Source: JAJFUE01 sp041687335 (lineage in GTDB: Bacteria; Sumerlaeota; Sumerlaeia; MVZB01). Taken from it: a DNA stretch of 64,000 nucleotides. Of the stretch, positions 47,304 through 56,376 are shown one piece after another. The notes below the pieces were generated by a model, which saw nothing but the letters and a program-made list of their open reading frames with translations, searched no databases and was not told the DNA's origin. Position numbers and translations under genes: made by a program. How positions within the stretch are numbered: position 1 is the stretch's first letter; every line of letters starts with the position of its first letter. The stretch covers positions 1 to 64,000 of the forward strand of contig JAWLCE010000007.1 in assembly GCA_041687335.1 (NCBI GenBank), given 5' to 3'.

Positions 47304-48710
47304 ATGAAACAAATCATGCTCCACGTGATCGCACTCATGGTCCTCGTCGCCTCCGGCTTGGCTCCCGCTGCAGAGGTAGCGGCCCGTAAAATGGGCGACA
47401 CCACTGTCGACCCCCGTGCGTTAACCATTCAGGGCAGCTTCGGCCAGGCCATCAATGGCAAATCCTTTCAGCAGGATGCGCTGGTTACCCACGGCGGCAT
47501 CCAATACATTGCTTATTATGATGAGGGACGCCGGGTCTGCGTGGCTCGCCGCCAGCTGCCCGCCGGCGCCTGGGACATCATCCGGTTCGAAGACTACGAC
47601 TTCCAAAGCAACGACGCCCACAATACCATCTCAATCGGAATCTGCCCCGCCGACGGCACCATCCACCTGGCCTTTGACCACCATAATCATCCTCTCCATT
47701 ACCGCGCCTCCCGACCGGGCCTCGCCCATGACCCCGAACCCTCGTCCTGGACCGCCGCCGGCTTCGGTCCGATCCGGGATGAACTGGAGCCTGGCCAGCC
47801 CATCCGCATTACTTATCCCCGCTTCCTCCAGACCCCCGACGGCGGCCTGCAGTTCTTTTATCGGCGCGGCGGTTCGGGCAATGGCGACCGCATGCTGGTC
47901 GACTATAACCCCAGCTCCGGTTCGTGGTCCGGAACCCGCCAGATCGATTCCAGTCAGGGAACCTATCGCGATAGCACCAGCCGCTGCTCCTACCCCAACG
48001 GCTACACCTACGGCCCCGACGGCCGCCTGCACGCCACCTGGGTCTGGCGCGAGGGCTCGCAGACCGGCAATCACGACCTCAGCTACGCCTATAGCGACGA
48101 CCGCGGCCGGACATGGCACAATAATGCAGGCGATGTGCTGGCGGCCCCCGCCGCCGTCGAGACTCCCGGCCTCGTCGCCGTCACGATCGATGAAGGTTAT
48201 GGGCTGATGAATACCCATGGCCAGGCGGTGGACTCACGCGGCCGCATCCACACGGTCATGTGGCACTGCACCGATGAGTCGCTCGCGGCGGTCGGTGCCA
48301 AGCCCGGCGAGAGCCGCTGGGGGCCCGAAGCCGCCCGCCGCTATCTCCATTACTGGCGTGACGAGCAGGGCCGGTGGCACCGCAACGTGCTGCCCGGCGT
48401 CGCCGGCACACGGCCCAAGCTGTTCATCGACCCCCAGGACCGCGCCTACCTGATCTTTAACGGCGGCGATGACCTCAACCCCAACCGCGGCGAAAACCTC
48501 AAAATCGCCACCGCCGGCGCCGACGCCCTGTGGTCCGACTGGTCGATCATCCACACCGAGCCCGGCCCCTTCGGCAACGAGATGCTCGGCGATCCCCAGC
48601 GCTGGGCCGCCGAGGGCATCCTCTCGGTGCTGGTGCAAGGCCAGCCCGCCGAGGCCCACGCCCCCACACCCCTGCGCGTCCTTGATTTCGCCTTCACATC
48701 CAAACCATGA
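47304..48710 (+). CDS. Secreted BNR-repeat family protein, possible polysaccharide lyase
   Basis: About 468 residues from the ATG at 47304, which opens a signal peptide (MKQIMLHVIALMVLVASGLA). Seven-bladed propeller pattern with BNR/Asp-box elements: SDDRGRTWHNNAG, LVDYNPSSGSW, YGPDGRLHATWVWR. Further hallmarks are SNDAHNTISIGICPADGTIH, FDHHNHPLHYR, PRFLQTPDG and FFYRRGGSGNGDR, which I associate with the BNR_4 family that includes ulvan and related polysaccharide lyases. HNTISIG and HHNHPLHYR could supply the catalytic His/Tyr/Arg. Substrate unknown. Upstream ribosome site weak, so the start is uncertain. Confidence 0.75.
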   Translation: MKQIMLHVIALMVLVASGLAPAAEVAARKMGDTTVDPRALTIQGSFGQAINGKSFQQDALVTHGGIQYIAYYDEGRRVCVARRQLPAGAWDIIRFEDYDFQSNDAHNTISIGICPADGTIHLAFDHHNHPLHYRASRPGLAHDPEPSSWTAAGFGPIRDELEPGQPIRITYPRFLQTPDGGLQFFYRRGGSGNGDRMLVDYNPSSGSWSGTRQIDSSQGTYRDSTSRCSYPNGYTYGPDGRLHATWVWREGSQTGNHDLSYAYSDDRGRTWHNNAGDVLAAPAAVETPGLVAVTIDEGYGLMNTHGQAVDSRGRIHTVMWHCTDESLAAVGAKPGESRWGPEAARRYLHYWRDEQGRWHRNVLPGVAGTRPKLFIDPQDRAYLIFNGGDDLNPNRGENLKIATAGADALWSDWSIIHTEPGPFGNEMLGDPQRWAAEGILSVLVQGQPAEAHAPTPLRVLDFAFTSKP

Positions 48711-48721
48711 CCGCGGGGCTG

Positions 48722-48759
48722 GCGTTGCATCGCGGAGCACCCGCCCCGCGATGCAACGC
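48722..48759 (+). terminator. Hairpin after the BNR gene
   Basis: GCGTTGCATCGCGG pairs perfectly over 14 bases with CCGCGATGCAACGC around a ten-base loop, 12 bases after the stop. No T run follows. Confidence 0.6.
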
Positions 48760-49047
48760 TGGGCTTCTCAAGAACCCGAACCCACCCGTCCCACATCCGT
48801 CATGATCGATCCCCAATCGACCTAACATCATCAACGCCTCATCCTGATCTCCTTTATGTCGGGCCGGGCCCACCTATCACCAACAAGCCCTTTGTTTTCA
48901 TATATATGCGCCATTCAAATCACAACACTTCACCAAATGTTCATCATGAGTCATAAATCGGTCAAATATTTTGCTTGTCAATGAAACAGGCTTGCGCTAA
49001 CCATGATGGACAAGTCAGTGATTTAACATCTTTGGAGAGGAATGATC
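48760..49047. other. AT-rich leader of the pilin-like gene
   Basis: No gene is seen. The stretch around 48890-48980 is markedly AT-rich compared with the surroundings and probably holds the promoter of the pilin-like gene. No clear -35/-10 pair could be fixed. GAGAGGA lies just before the start. Confidence 0.4.
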
Positions 49048-49689
49048 ATGAAAAAAGGTTTCACCCTCATCGAACTGCTGATCGTTGTTGCGATCATCGC
49101 CATCCTGGCGGCCATCGCCGTGCCAAACTTCCTGGAGGCTCAGACCCGCTCACGCGTCTCGCGCGTCCAAAACGACCTGCGCACGATCGCGCTCGCCATG
49201 GAATCCTACTACGTCGACAACAGCAGCTATCCCGTCTCCCGGCGCCAGAGCTGGCTGTATCCCGGCAATGTGGTCCACCTCTCCAAGCCGCACCTGACCA
49301 CGCCGATCGCCTACATCAATTCGGTGCCCGATGACATCTTCCGTCAATATGCCGGTCTTACCGACATCAGCTTTTCGATCTACGGCGCCAACTATGGCAC
49401 CAAGGCCGATGGTTCGCGCGTCTTCGAGGTCTATCCCTACACTGCCTGGATGACGTGGAGCTATGGTCCCGACACAAACAGCAACTGCTATGGCTACTTC
49501 ACCTATCCGCAGGTTCTGGCCAACGAGGCTCTCGGCGACCAGGGCCATTATGGCCTGCTGCCAGAATCGGATCAGTATATCGCTGGCACGGGCCCTGCCG
49601 CCGGACTGCGCTATGACCCCACCAATGGCACCATCAGCCACGGCGACCTCTACCGCCACGATGGCGAGGCGAAGATCAGGACCCGCTAA
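49048..49689 (+). CDS. Type IV pilin-like protein (prepilin N-terminus)
   Basis: About 213 residues from the ATG at 49048 (MKKG/FTLIELLIVV, the prepilin cleavage site after Gly). The hydrophobic helix ends in AIAVPNFLEAQTRSRVSRVQ, nearly the same as the protein at 27105. The C-terminal globular part has TTPIAYINSVPDDIF, YGPDTNSN and DPTNGTISHGDLYRHD, again shared with the other. Probably a minor or major pseudopilin displayed by a type II/IV system encoded elsewhere. The strong ribosome site and long AT-rich leader suggest good expression. Confidence 0.88.
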   Translation: MKKGFTLIELLIVVAIIAILAAIAVPNFLEAQTRSRVSRVQNDLRTIALAMESYYVDNSSYPVSRRQSWLYPGNVVHLSKPHLTTPIAYINSVPDDIFRQYAGLTDISFSIYGANYGTKADGSRVFEVYPYTAWMTWSYGPDTNSNCYGYFTYPQVLANEALGDQGHYGLLPESDQYIAGTGPAAGLRYDPTNGTISHGDLYRHDGEAKIRTR

Positions 49690-49715
49690 GTCGGTTCGTC
49701 ACGCAAACCTTGCAA

Positions 49716-49749
49716 AGCCCAGGGTGGAGCATGGGCAAAGCCCTGGGCT
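49716..49749 (+). terminator. Hairpin after the pilin-like gene
   Basis: AGCCCAGGG / CCCTGGGCT, nine perfect pairs with a 16-base loop, 27 bases after the stop. No T run. It may serve both converging genes. Confidence 0.5.
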
Positions 49750-49934
49750 GGCCGCTCGTGTGGCCATTCATGTAGCTGGCGCCGGCGGATTCCAAAAAAG
49801 ATCACCGCCCCCAGCCGCTCGCCCGGCTCGGCCGCACGGATGCATCCGGCTCAAGCACATAGCTGGGCTTCGTCTAGGTCCTCAGCGCCATTGCGGTTCA
49901 ATTGGTTGGGTTGCGGCAGTCAGGCCGTGCAGAT

Positions 49935-50915
49935 TCAGGTCCCGGTGATGACTTCAAATGCCTGGACGCTGAAGAGGCGGTCCGGGTCGGTCCAGACGTG
50001 GGTCTGCTGGAGGCCCGCTTCATTGGCGAGGGCGGCGAAGCCTTCGATGGTATATTTATACGAACACTCGGTCAGGATCGATTCCCCGGCCTCGAAAACG
50101 AACAGGCGTCCGCCGACGTGGACCTGCTGGCGGCGCCGGCTGACCAGGTACATCTCCACCCGCCCGGCTCGCTCGCTATAAAAGGCATGGTGGCTGAAGG
50201 CACGTGAATCAAAATCTGCACCCAGCTCGCGATTGAGCCGGCGCAGCAGATTAAGATTGAACTCGGCCGTTACACCCTCGGCATCATTGTAGGCCGCCTC
50301 CAGCAATGCCGGGGACTTGCGCAGGTCCACCCCTATCAGCAGCGCCCCCGCCGGCCGCAGCGCCGCACCGATGCGGGCCAGGAAACGGCGGGCCTGGGTG
50401 GGGTGAAAATTTCCAATAGTCGAGCCCGGAAAAAAGATTACCCGCCGCAGACCCGCCTCGAGGGGCGGCAGCTCAAACGCTCCGGTATAGTCGGCGCACA
50501 GCGGCACGATCCGCAGAGCCCGAAACTGGGTTCCAAGCCGATGGGCGGTCGCCCGCAGATATTCGCACGAGATGTCGATCGGAACATAATGCGAGGGGGG
50601 CTGCAACCGATCCAGCAGCAGGCGTGTCTTTTCGCTGCTGCCGCTGCCATACTCAACCAGCTGCAGCCGGTCGCCGAGCAGGCCAATCATCGCCCCCGCG
50701 TCACGGCGCAGGATCGCCGTCTCGGTGCGGGTGGGGTAATACTCGGGCAGGCCGCAGATGCGGTCGAAAAGCTCCGAGCCGCGCCGGTCGTAGAACAGCT
50801 TGCAGGGCAGCTCCTTTTGTGGGCGCGAAAGTCCCTTCAGCACCTCCCCGAGGGCACCGCCCGCCGGCGCCCCGGCGGGTTGGTCAAGGCCGGTGGTGGG
50901 ACGTTCCTGGTTCAT
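49935..50915 (-). CDS. egtD: L-histidine N-alpha-methyltransferase
   Basis: 326 residues. Trimethylates histidine to hercynine with SAM, first step of ergothioneine synthesis. Motifs: PCKLFYDRRGSELFDRICGL, YYPTRTETAIL, the SAM loop VEYGSGSSEKTRLLL, PIDIS, IFFPGSTIGNFHP, and the His-binding region YNDAEGVTAEFN. Start codon overlaps the egtB stop (ATGA), so the two are translationally coupled. Ergothioneine is an antioxidant, fitting the peroxide-defence genes elsewhere in the window. Confidence 0.95.
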   Translation of the reverse strand: MNQERPTTGLDQPAGAPAGGALGEVLKGLSRPQKELPCKLFYDRRGSELFDRICGLPEYYPTRTETAILRRDAGAMIGLLGDRLQLVEYGSGSSEKTRLLLDRLQPPSHYVPIDISCEYLRATAHRLGTQFRALRIVPLCADYTGAFELPPLEAGLRRVIFFPGSTIGNFHPTQARRFLARIGAALRPAGALLIGVDLRKSPALLEAAYNDAEGVTAEFNLNLLRRLNRELGADFDSRAFSHHAFYSERAGRVEMYLVSRRRQQVHVGGRLFVFEAGESILTECSYKYTIEGFAALANEAGLQQTHVWTDPDRLFSVQAFEVITGT

Positions 50916-52321
50916 GCGTCGGCGGCCAATCGGATGCCGCTCATCTGCCAGCGCGCGGCGGGATAGAAGAAGTTGCGATAGGTCGGCCTGATATGCGAGC
51001 GCGAGGTCAGGCAGGAGCCCCCGCGCAGCACCATCTGGCTGCTCATGAACTTGCCGTTATACTCCCCCAACCCGCCCTCGGCGGTGCGAAAGCCGGGATA
51101 GGCCGTGTAGGGGCTCGCCGTCCACTCCCAGACGTCGCCGAAGAGCTGCCGCGCCCCCCCCTCGCGCCGGCGTTCATTGCCGCCATGGGAGCCGTTGCGG
51201 GACTCCGGAGCGGCGGGTGCGGGATGATAACGCCCCTGCTCGACAAAGTTGCCCTCCAGCAGTCGGCCGGCGGCGGCATGTTCCCATTCGGCCTCCAGCG
51301 GCAGGCGCGCACCCGCCCAGCGCGCGAAGGCGTCGGCCTCGTAAAAGCTGACATGGCAGACCGGCTCGGCGGGGTCGACCGGGCGCATTCCACTCATGGT
51401 AAATTGCCACCAGCGGCCGTCCACCTGCTCCCAATAGAGCGGCGCCCGCCAGCCCTCCTGATGAACCGTCGCCCAGCCGTCCGAGAGCCAAAGCTCGACG
51501 CGCCCATAGCCATCCTCGTGCATGAACTCCAGATACTCGCCACACGTGACCGGACGGGTCGCGAGGCGGAAGGGTTGCAGGTAAACCTGGTGGCGCGGGC
51601 CTTCATTATCATAGGCAAAGGTGCCGCCCTCGTGGCCGATTTCGACCAGCCCACCGGTGTATTCAGCCCAACTTGGCGCGCCGGGCCGCTGGTCGGCCCG
51701 AGCTATCGAACGGGCATATGACGGTCGCAGCGGGTTGTGTGAGAACAGGTGCTTGAGGTCAGTCAGGATCAGCTCCTGGTGCTGCTGTTCGTGGTGCAGG
51801 CCGATCTCGACGATCGGGAGGATCGCCTCGAGCGTGGCCTCGGTGCCGTTGCTGAGCAGGCGGCGCATGATCGCATCCACCTCGGCGCGGTATTCGTAGA
51901 CCTCGGCGACCGTCGGGCGCGTGATCAGGCCGCGGCGCGGGCGCGGATACATCGTTCCAGCCTGATGATAATAGGAATTGAACAGGTGGAAATACTGGTC
52001 GCGCAGCGGCCGGTGGCGCGGGTCCGCCGTCTTGATCACGAAGCGCTCGAAGAACCAGCTCGTGTGTGCCAGGTGCCACTTGGTCGGGCTGGCATCCGTC
52101 ATCGACTGCGGGATGTGATCCTCGATCGCCAGCGGACGGCAGAGGAACTCCGTGAAGCGCCGGACTCGATTGTAATGGAGTTGCAAGAGCGAAGCCGAGT
52201 GCCGCTGCTCGACCGGGATTTCCAACAGGACGGAAGGTGGCATGGTCGGACTCGCTGACGTGAAGATTTTCGCGACGTCGCCTTGCGGGGCGGCTCTGCG
52301 TTCACCATGATGACTGGTCAT
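50912..52321 (-). CDS. egtB: Ergothioneine biosynthesis sulfoxide synthase
   Basis: About 469 residues from the ATG at 52321; a TTG two codons upstream, better spaced from GAGGG, is an alternative. Iron(II) enzyme joining hercynine to (gamma-glutamyl)cysteine. The N-terminal DinB-like part holds the iron ligands: HLAHTSWFFERF and the H-x3-H-x-E of GLHHEQQHQEL. The C-terminal FGE-sulfatase part has GGLVEIGHEGGTFAYDNEGP, ARLPLEAEWEHAA, GDVWEWTASPY and VLRGGSCLTSRSHIR. No egtC or egtE is next to it, so sulfur donor choice and lyase are undefined. Confidence 0.95.
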   Translation of the reverse strand: MTSHHGERRAAPQGDVAKIFTSASPTMPPSVLLEIPVEQRHSASLLQLHYNRVRRFTEFLCRPLAIEDHIPQSMTDASPTKWHLAHTSWFFERFVIKTADPRHRPLRDQYFHLFNSYYHQAGTMYPRPRRGLITRPTVAEVYEYRAEVDAIMRRLLSNGTEATLEAILPIVEIGLHHEQQHQELILTDLKHLFSHNPLRPSYARSIARADQRPGAPSWAEYTGGLVEIGHEGGTFAYDNEGPRHQVYLQPFRLATRPVTCGEYLEFMHEDGYGRVELWLSDGWATVHQEGWRAPLYWEQVDGRWWQFTMSGMRPVDPAEPVCHVSFYEADAFARWAGARLPLEAEWEHAAAGRLLEGNFVEQGRYHPAPAAPESRNGSHGGNERRREGGARQLFGDVWEWTASPYTAYPGFRTAEGGLGEYNGKFMSSQMVLRGGSCLTSRSHIRPTYRNFFYPAARWQMSGIRLAADA

Positions 52322-52453
52322 GGGCAAAGTCTATCCCTCGCCCACCGGGGGTCACAAGCAAGAACGGCAGCTGCGTTGCATTTTCAGGAATTCACTGTAG
52401 GGGAATGCGCTTCAAGATTCTTCGTCGTGCCCTGCACAGGGATGAAATGAAAA

Positions 52454-52488
52454 GGTCCCGCGCGGCCATCGATGACTCCCGCGGGACC
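52454..52488 (-). terminator. Terminator of the zinc peptidase gene
   Basis: GGTCCCGCG (52454-52462) pairs with CGCGGGACC (52480-52488); on the minus strand four T follow directly. It lies 24 bases after the stop. Confidence 0.75.
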
Positions 52489-52511
52489 CAATTTGTGGCC
52501 GAAAGTGGGCG

Positions 52512-53201
52512 TCAGTTGCGCCGCCCCATGATCAGCCAGACGAAGTAGAGCAGCTGCATGAGGGCGATGATCGTCGCGGCAACGTAGGTCATCGCGGCGG
52601 CGCTCAGGACGCGGTCCACGCCCTTGGCCTCAGCCGGACCCGAGATGATGCCCAGCGAGCTGACCATCTCCTTGGCGCGCGTCGAGGCATTGAACTCCAC
52701 CGGCAGGTTGACCAACTGGAAAAACACCACGGCGCCGAACAGCGCCACGCCGATCCAAGCCAGCGCGTAAGCTTGCAGAATCACACCGATGATGACCAGC
52801 CAAAGTCCCAGGTTGGAGCCGATCGAGGCGGTCGGCACGATCGCATTCCGGATGACCAGCGGAGCATAGTTGCGCGCATCCTGGATCGCATGGCCGGCCT
52901 CATGGCAGGCGACCCCCACCGCCATCAGGCTCTTGCCGTCGTGGACGTCGGGGCTCAGCCGCAGCACCTTCTTGCGCGGGTCGTAGTGGTCGCTCAGATA
53001 GCCGCTGACGCGCTCGATGTCGACCCCGGTCAGGCCGGCCGCCTGCAGCATCTTCCAGGCCGCCTGGGCGCCCGTCAGGCCCGAGCTGGCGCGCACCTTG
53101 CTGTATTTATGGGCGGTGCTCTTGACGCGCCACGACGCCCAGCCGCCCAGCAGCATCGCGGGCAGCATGACAAACACAATGTAGATTGGATCGAATATCA
53201 T
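52512..53201 (-). CDS. Membrane zinc metallopeptidase, YugP type
   Basis: 229 residues. N-terminal helix (IYIVFVMLPAMLLGGW), then the site-defining VGVACHEAGHAIQDARNYAP (HEAGH zinc motif) and three further helices ending in the C-terminal ALMQLLYFVWLIMG. The order matches Zn_peptidase_2 (YugP-like) proteins. SGYLSDHYDPRKKVLRLSPD and NLPVEFNASTRAKE are other family marks, the latter holding the likely third ligand Glu. Inner-membrane protease, substrate unknown. Transcribed alone, with its own terminator. Confidence 0.9.
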   Translation of the reverse strand: MIFDPIYIVFVMLPAMLLGGWASWRVKSTAHKYSKVRASSGLTGAQAAWKMLQAAGLTGVDIERVSGYLSDHYDPRKKVLRLSPDVHDGKSLMAVGVACHEAGHAIQDARNYAPLVIRNAIVPTASIGSNLGLWLVIIGVILQAYALAWIGVALFGAVVFFQLVNLPVEFNASTRAKEMVSSLGIISGPAEAKGVDRVLSAAAMTYVAATIIALMQLLYFVWLIMGRRN

Positions 53202-53317
53202 ACCCAGGATCCTCCAGCCGCCAATTGTTCAGCCCGCGCTTGGGCGGGAACTTTCGTCAGATCGATTTTATCCCGATCCACCGAGACAGCCAAGCGAAAG
53301 CGGGGGCCGGAAAATTG

Positions 53318-53348
53318 AAAATACCGGCTCCCTGGGCGGAAGCCGGCA
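53318..53348 (-). terminator. Terminator of the small lipoprotein gene
   Basis: TACCGGCTCC and GGAAGCCGGCA form a ten-pair stem with one bulge; on the minus strand TTTTC follows. It lies 36 bases after the stop of the 56-residue lipoprotein. Confidence 0.6.
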
Positions 53349-53384
53349 TTCTCCTGCAAAGGGGTGAGTGAGCCGAAGGTTTTC

Positions 53385-53555
53385 TCAGTCTGCCCGATCG
53401 TCGTCGCCCCAGCGTTCGTTGGCGTACCAGCCGCCGGCGGCGCCGGCCGTCGCGGCTCCGGCCCCGATCAGGGCTTCGCGGGTGGTGCAGGCCGACATGG
53501 CTGCGGTTGAAAAGACAAAGATGCCCAACAGGGCGACTTTGATGATGGTTTTCAT
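53385..53555 (-). CDS. 56-residue lipoprotein with Gly-zipper
   Basis: A gene below common size cut-offs. ATG at 53553-53555 with GGAGG seven bases upstream; stop TGA at 53385-53387; followed by a terminator. Translation: signal MKTIIKVALLGIFVFSTAAM, lipobox SAC (Cys23), then TTREALIGAGAATAGAAGG with alternating small residues (glycine-zipper type, able to insert in a membrane), and an acidic end (WYANERWGDDDRAD). This plan fits small entericidin- or Lpp-like envelope lipoproteins. Function unknown. Confidence 0.75.
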   Translation of the reverse strand: MKTIIKVALLGIFVFSTAAMSACTTREALIGAGAATAGAAGGWYANERWGDDDRAD

Positions 53556-53774
53556 ATGTTGCCTCCCAATGGCGGAGTTGCTTCAGTTCATTATCACGCT
53601 GCGGGTGAGGCATTGGCAATTTTTGGACGTCTCAGCCGCGGAAGTCGGAATTGGCATTTCGGCCGGAGCGGCATTAGGTATAGAATAGGCCCGGGAGGGG
53701 GAGATGGAAAAACTTTGCCCTCCAGCCCGCTTTTTGACTTGGCGCGGTCGCATTTCTTTCCCATAATCAGCAGC

Positions 53775-56366
53775 GTGAACAGTCATCAACCAACTCAAGC
53801 GTATTTGACCCCCGCCATCATGCTGTTGCTGTTGGCAGTGGCCTTGGCCAGCCAACCCCTGGCGGCGGCTCTCGGCCAGGGCCAAATGGACATCGTCGGG
53901 CATTACCTGAACCAGTACTTCGGCGAGCCGACGCACGCCTCACTCGCCTATGTGATCGCCGGCGGGGTCGTGCTGGGGCTGCTTTGGATCGGACTATTCC
54001 TGAGCCGGCTCAAGCCCGACCAGCCGCGCCGGCCGCTGATGCCCGTTTTCATCAATCATCTGGCCACCCCCTTGTTCCTGGCGTTGGCGCTGGTGGCGTG
54101 GGACCTGGGTGAGACGCGGCAGCTATCCGCGCAAACGATGATGGTGGCGCCGGCGGTGCTGCTGGGGGTGCCTCTGCTGTTGCTGTCGGTCGAACGGCTC
54201 GTGGCCGGGCTGCTGACGATCGCGGTGAGGCTGGCGCAGGGACGTCTGCCCGTCAAGCCCACCCTGCGGTTACTGCGGGCGGCGCTGACGTTGCGGCCGG
54301 GCGACCCCGAGCTGATCCGGCGCAGCGGCCTGCTGCTGGCGCGCGATGAGCAGCCCGAGGCGGCCCTGGCAATGCTGGAACGGCTCGGCCCCGAAGGCTG
54401 GCGCGGCGACGAGGAGCTGCTCGAGGCGCTCGAACATGCCTGGCGAGTCAACGATTACACCGCCTGCGCCGTCGAATGCCTGGAACTGATGCGGGCGCTG
54501 CGGCCGACACGCGCCGGGTTGGCCCGCCGCATTTTGGACGATTATCTGGCACTCGGCCGCAGTGCCGAGGCCTTGGGCCTGCTCGAATCGGGCCAGCTCC
54601 GCATGGATTTCCCGCTGATCCGCCTGCGCCAGCAACTGCTCATCGAAAGCGGCCAGGAGGAGCAGGCGCTGGCTCATGTCGATCGCATCGCCCAGCGTGA
54701 GGGTCCCCCGCACAAGCAGGCAATGATCCTCTTTCAGGAACTGCTGGAGCAGCGGCCCGACCATCTTGACCTGCGCGTCCGCCTGGGCCGGCTCAAGCTG
54801 AAGAATACGGCCGAACCCTGCCGGCGCGAGGGGGCCATCCTGCTCGAGCAGGTGCTGGCCGAGGATCCGACCCGGCTGGAGCTGGCGCGGCAATTGGCTG
54901 ATTTTTACCTCGAGCGCAAGGAACTCAATGAGGCGCGCGTCCACCTGCAGCGACTGACGCGCGAGGGTGACACCCACCCCGACAGCTACTTGCAACTGGC
55001 GCGCATCTATCATGAGGAAGAAAATTTTGAGGATGCGGCGCGGGTGCTTGGCAAGATGACCCGCCTGCTGCCGGCGGACTGGCGTGGCCATTTCCGTCTG
55101 GCTCGCGCACTTTTTGCCTTGGGTCGCCTGGAGGAAGCGGAACACGAATTCAATATCACCGCCGAACGCGTGCCGGCCGACGCGCGCGCGCAGGTCGAGC
55201 ATCTGCGCTCAGAAATCGAAGCCCAGAAGCGCCAACTCTCGCTCGCCCAACTGACCCGTGAGATGAGCCATTCCGACGGTACTGACCTGGAAGAGCGGCT
55301 GCACATCATCGACGAAATGATAGATGCCGACTGGATTGACAAGGCGCTCGATCTTTGCGATCAACTGCGCGAGCAGCATCCCGAAACGCTCCCTCGCATC
55401 GAGGCACTGATCCAGCAGGGGATCAGCCGCGTCCAGCGCAACTTTCGGCTGAGCGACTACCTCGGCGACCTTTACTACCAGCAGCGCCGTTTCGACGACC
55501 TGCTTGAGCTGTGCCGGACGATGGCAAGCCAGTCGCTCGATCCGCCGCGCGTGCTCATCAGCGGGTGCGAAAAAATCCTCTCCCGCCAGCCCGACCACCA
55601 CAAGGCGCGCATCGAACTGGCACAAGCGCATCGTGCCCGCCGTGATTACAAATCCGTCATCACGACGCTGGAACCCCTGCTTCAGGCAGAGAGCCCGGAG
55701 CTGGAACCCCTCGACATGGCCATGTGGGTGGAGGCCTGCTGGAAGCTGAACCGCCTGGACGAGGCGCTGGCGGCGGCGCGCCCGCTGCTGGACGAACTCG
55801 CCCAGCACACCGGCTTCCTGCTGATGGTGATCGAAATCCTGGAACAGGCCGGGGAACTGGGCGAGGCCCACGCGGTGCTGCGCCGCGGGCTAGAGGCAAA
55901 CCCCGACGACACGCAACTGCGCCAGCTTGAACGCACGCTGACCCGGCGCTGGCAGACGCACCGGCTGGCCGAGCTGGAGGCGCTCAACCGCGCCGACGCC
56001 CTGACCCCTACCCTGCACTTGGAAAAGGCCGAACTGCATGCCGGCCTCAATGAATACGAAAAGGCGATCGTCCACTTCCAGCGCGCCAGCGAGGAGCAGG
56101 CCCTCGCGCGGGTGGCGATGGTGCGCATGGCTTCCACACTGGTCGGCCACGGCATGTTCGACCTGGCCCAGGAAGTGCTCGAGCCGATCGAGGTCACGCG
56201 CGAGTTGGTGGCAGAGAACCCCGAAATCAAGGACCTGATCTACCAGATCGCCCGCCAGTTCGAACGTATCAAGCGCCCGGCGGCGGCCGTCAAGCTCTAC
56301 AAACGCCTCTTCCACATCGACGCATCCTTCGAGGACGTCGTCCACCGGCTCGAAAAGCTCACCTGA
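53775..56366 (+). CDS. Long TPR-repeat membrane-anchored protein
   Basis: About 863 residues if the GTG at 53775 is used; the frame is open to 53556 but the leading part has no signal character. Four hydrophobic segments in the first 170 residues (AIMLLLLAVALASQPLAAAL; LAYVIAGGVVLGLLWIGLFL; LFLALALVAWDLG; PAVLLGVPLLLLSVERLVAG) anchor it. The rest is a long helical array of TPR-like repeats (HPDSYLQLARIYHEEENFEDA, HFRLARALFALGRLEEAEHE, YQIARQFERIKRPAAAVKLY). These usually build scaffolds for complexes in the envelope or cytoplasm. Partners unknown. Converges with the operon at 56377-59772. Confidence 0.75.
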   Translation: MNSHQPTQAYLTPAIMLLLLAVALASQPLAAALGQGQMDIVGHYLNQYFGEPTHASLAYVIAGGVVLGLLWIGLFLSRLKPDQPRRPLMPVFINHLATPLFLALALVAWDLGETRQLSAQTMMVAPAVLLGVPLLLLSVERLVAGLLTIAVRLAQGRLPVKPTLRLLRAALTLRPGDPELIRRSGLLLARDEQPEAALAMLERLGPEGWRGDEELLEALEHAWRVNDYTACAVECLELMRALRPTRAGLARRILDDYLALGRSAEALGLLESGQLRMDFPLIRLRQQLLIESGQEEQALAHVDRIAQREGPPHKQAMILFQELLEQRPDHLDLRVRLGRLKLKNTAEPCRREGAILLEQVLAEDPTRLELARQLADFYLERKELNEARVHLQRLTREGDTHPDSYLQLARIYHEEENFEDAARVLGKMTRLLPADWRGHFRLARALFALGRLEEAEHEFNITAERVPADARAQVEHLRSEIEAQKRQLSLAQLTREMSHSDGTDLEERLHIIDEMIDADWIDKALDLCDQLREQHPETLPRIEALIQQGISRVQRNFRLSDYLGDLYYQQRRFDDLLELCRTMASQSLDPPRVLISGCEKILSRQPDHHKARIELAQAHRARRDYKSVITTLEPLLQAESPELEPLDMAMWVEACWKLNRLDEALAAARPLLDELAQHTGFLLMVIEILEQAGELGEAHAVLRRGLEANPDDTQLRQLERTLTRRWQTHRLAELEALNRADALTPTLHLEKAELHAGLNEYEKAIVHFQRASEEQALARVAMVRMASTLVGHGMFDLAQEVLEPIEVTRELVAENPEIKDLIYQIARQFERIKRPAAAVKLYKRLFHIDASFEDVVHRLEKLT

Positions 56367-56376
56367 ACACCGCCCG

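Noticed and set aside
54270..55202. 310-residue minus-strand ORF inside the TPR gene
   Set aside because: Shadow of repetitive GC-rich coding sequence.
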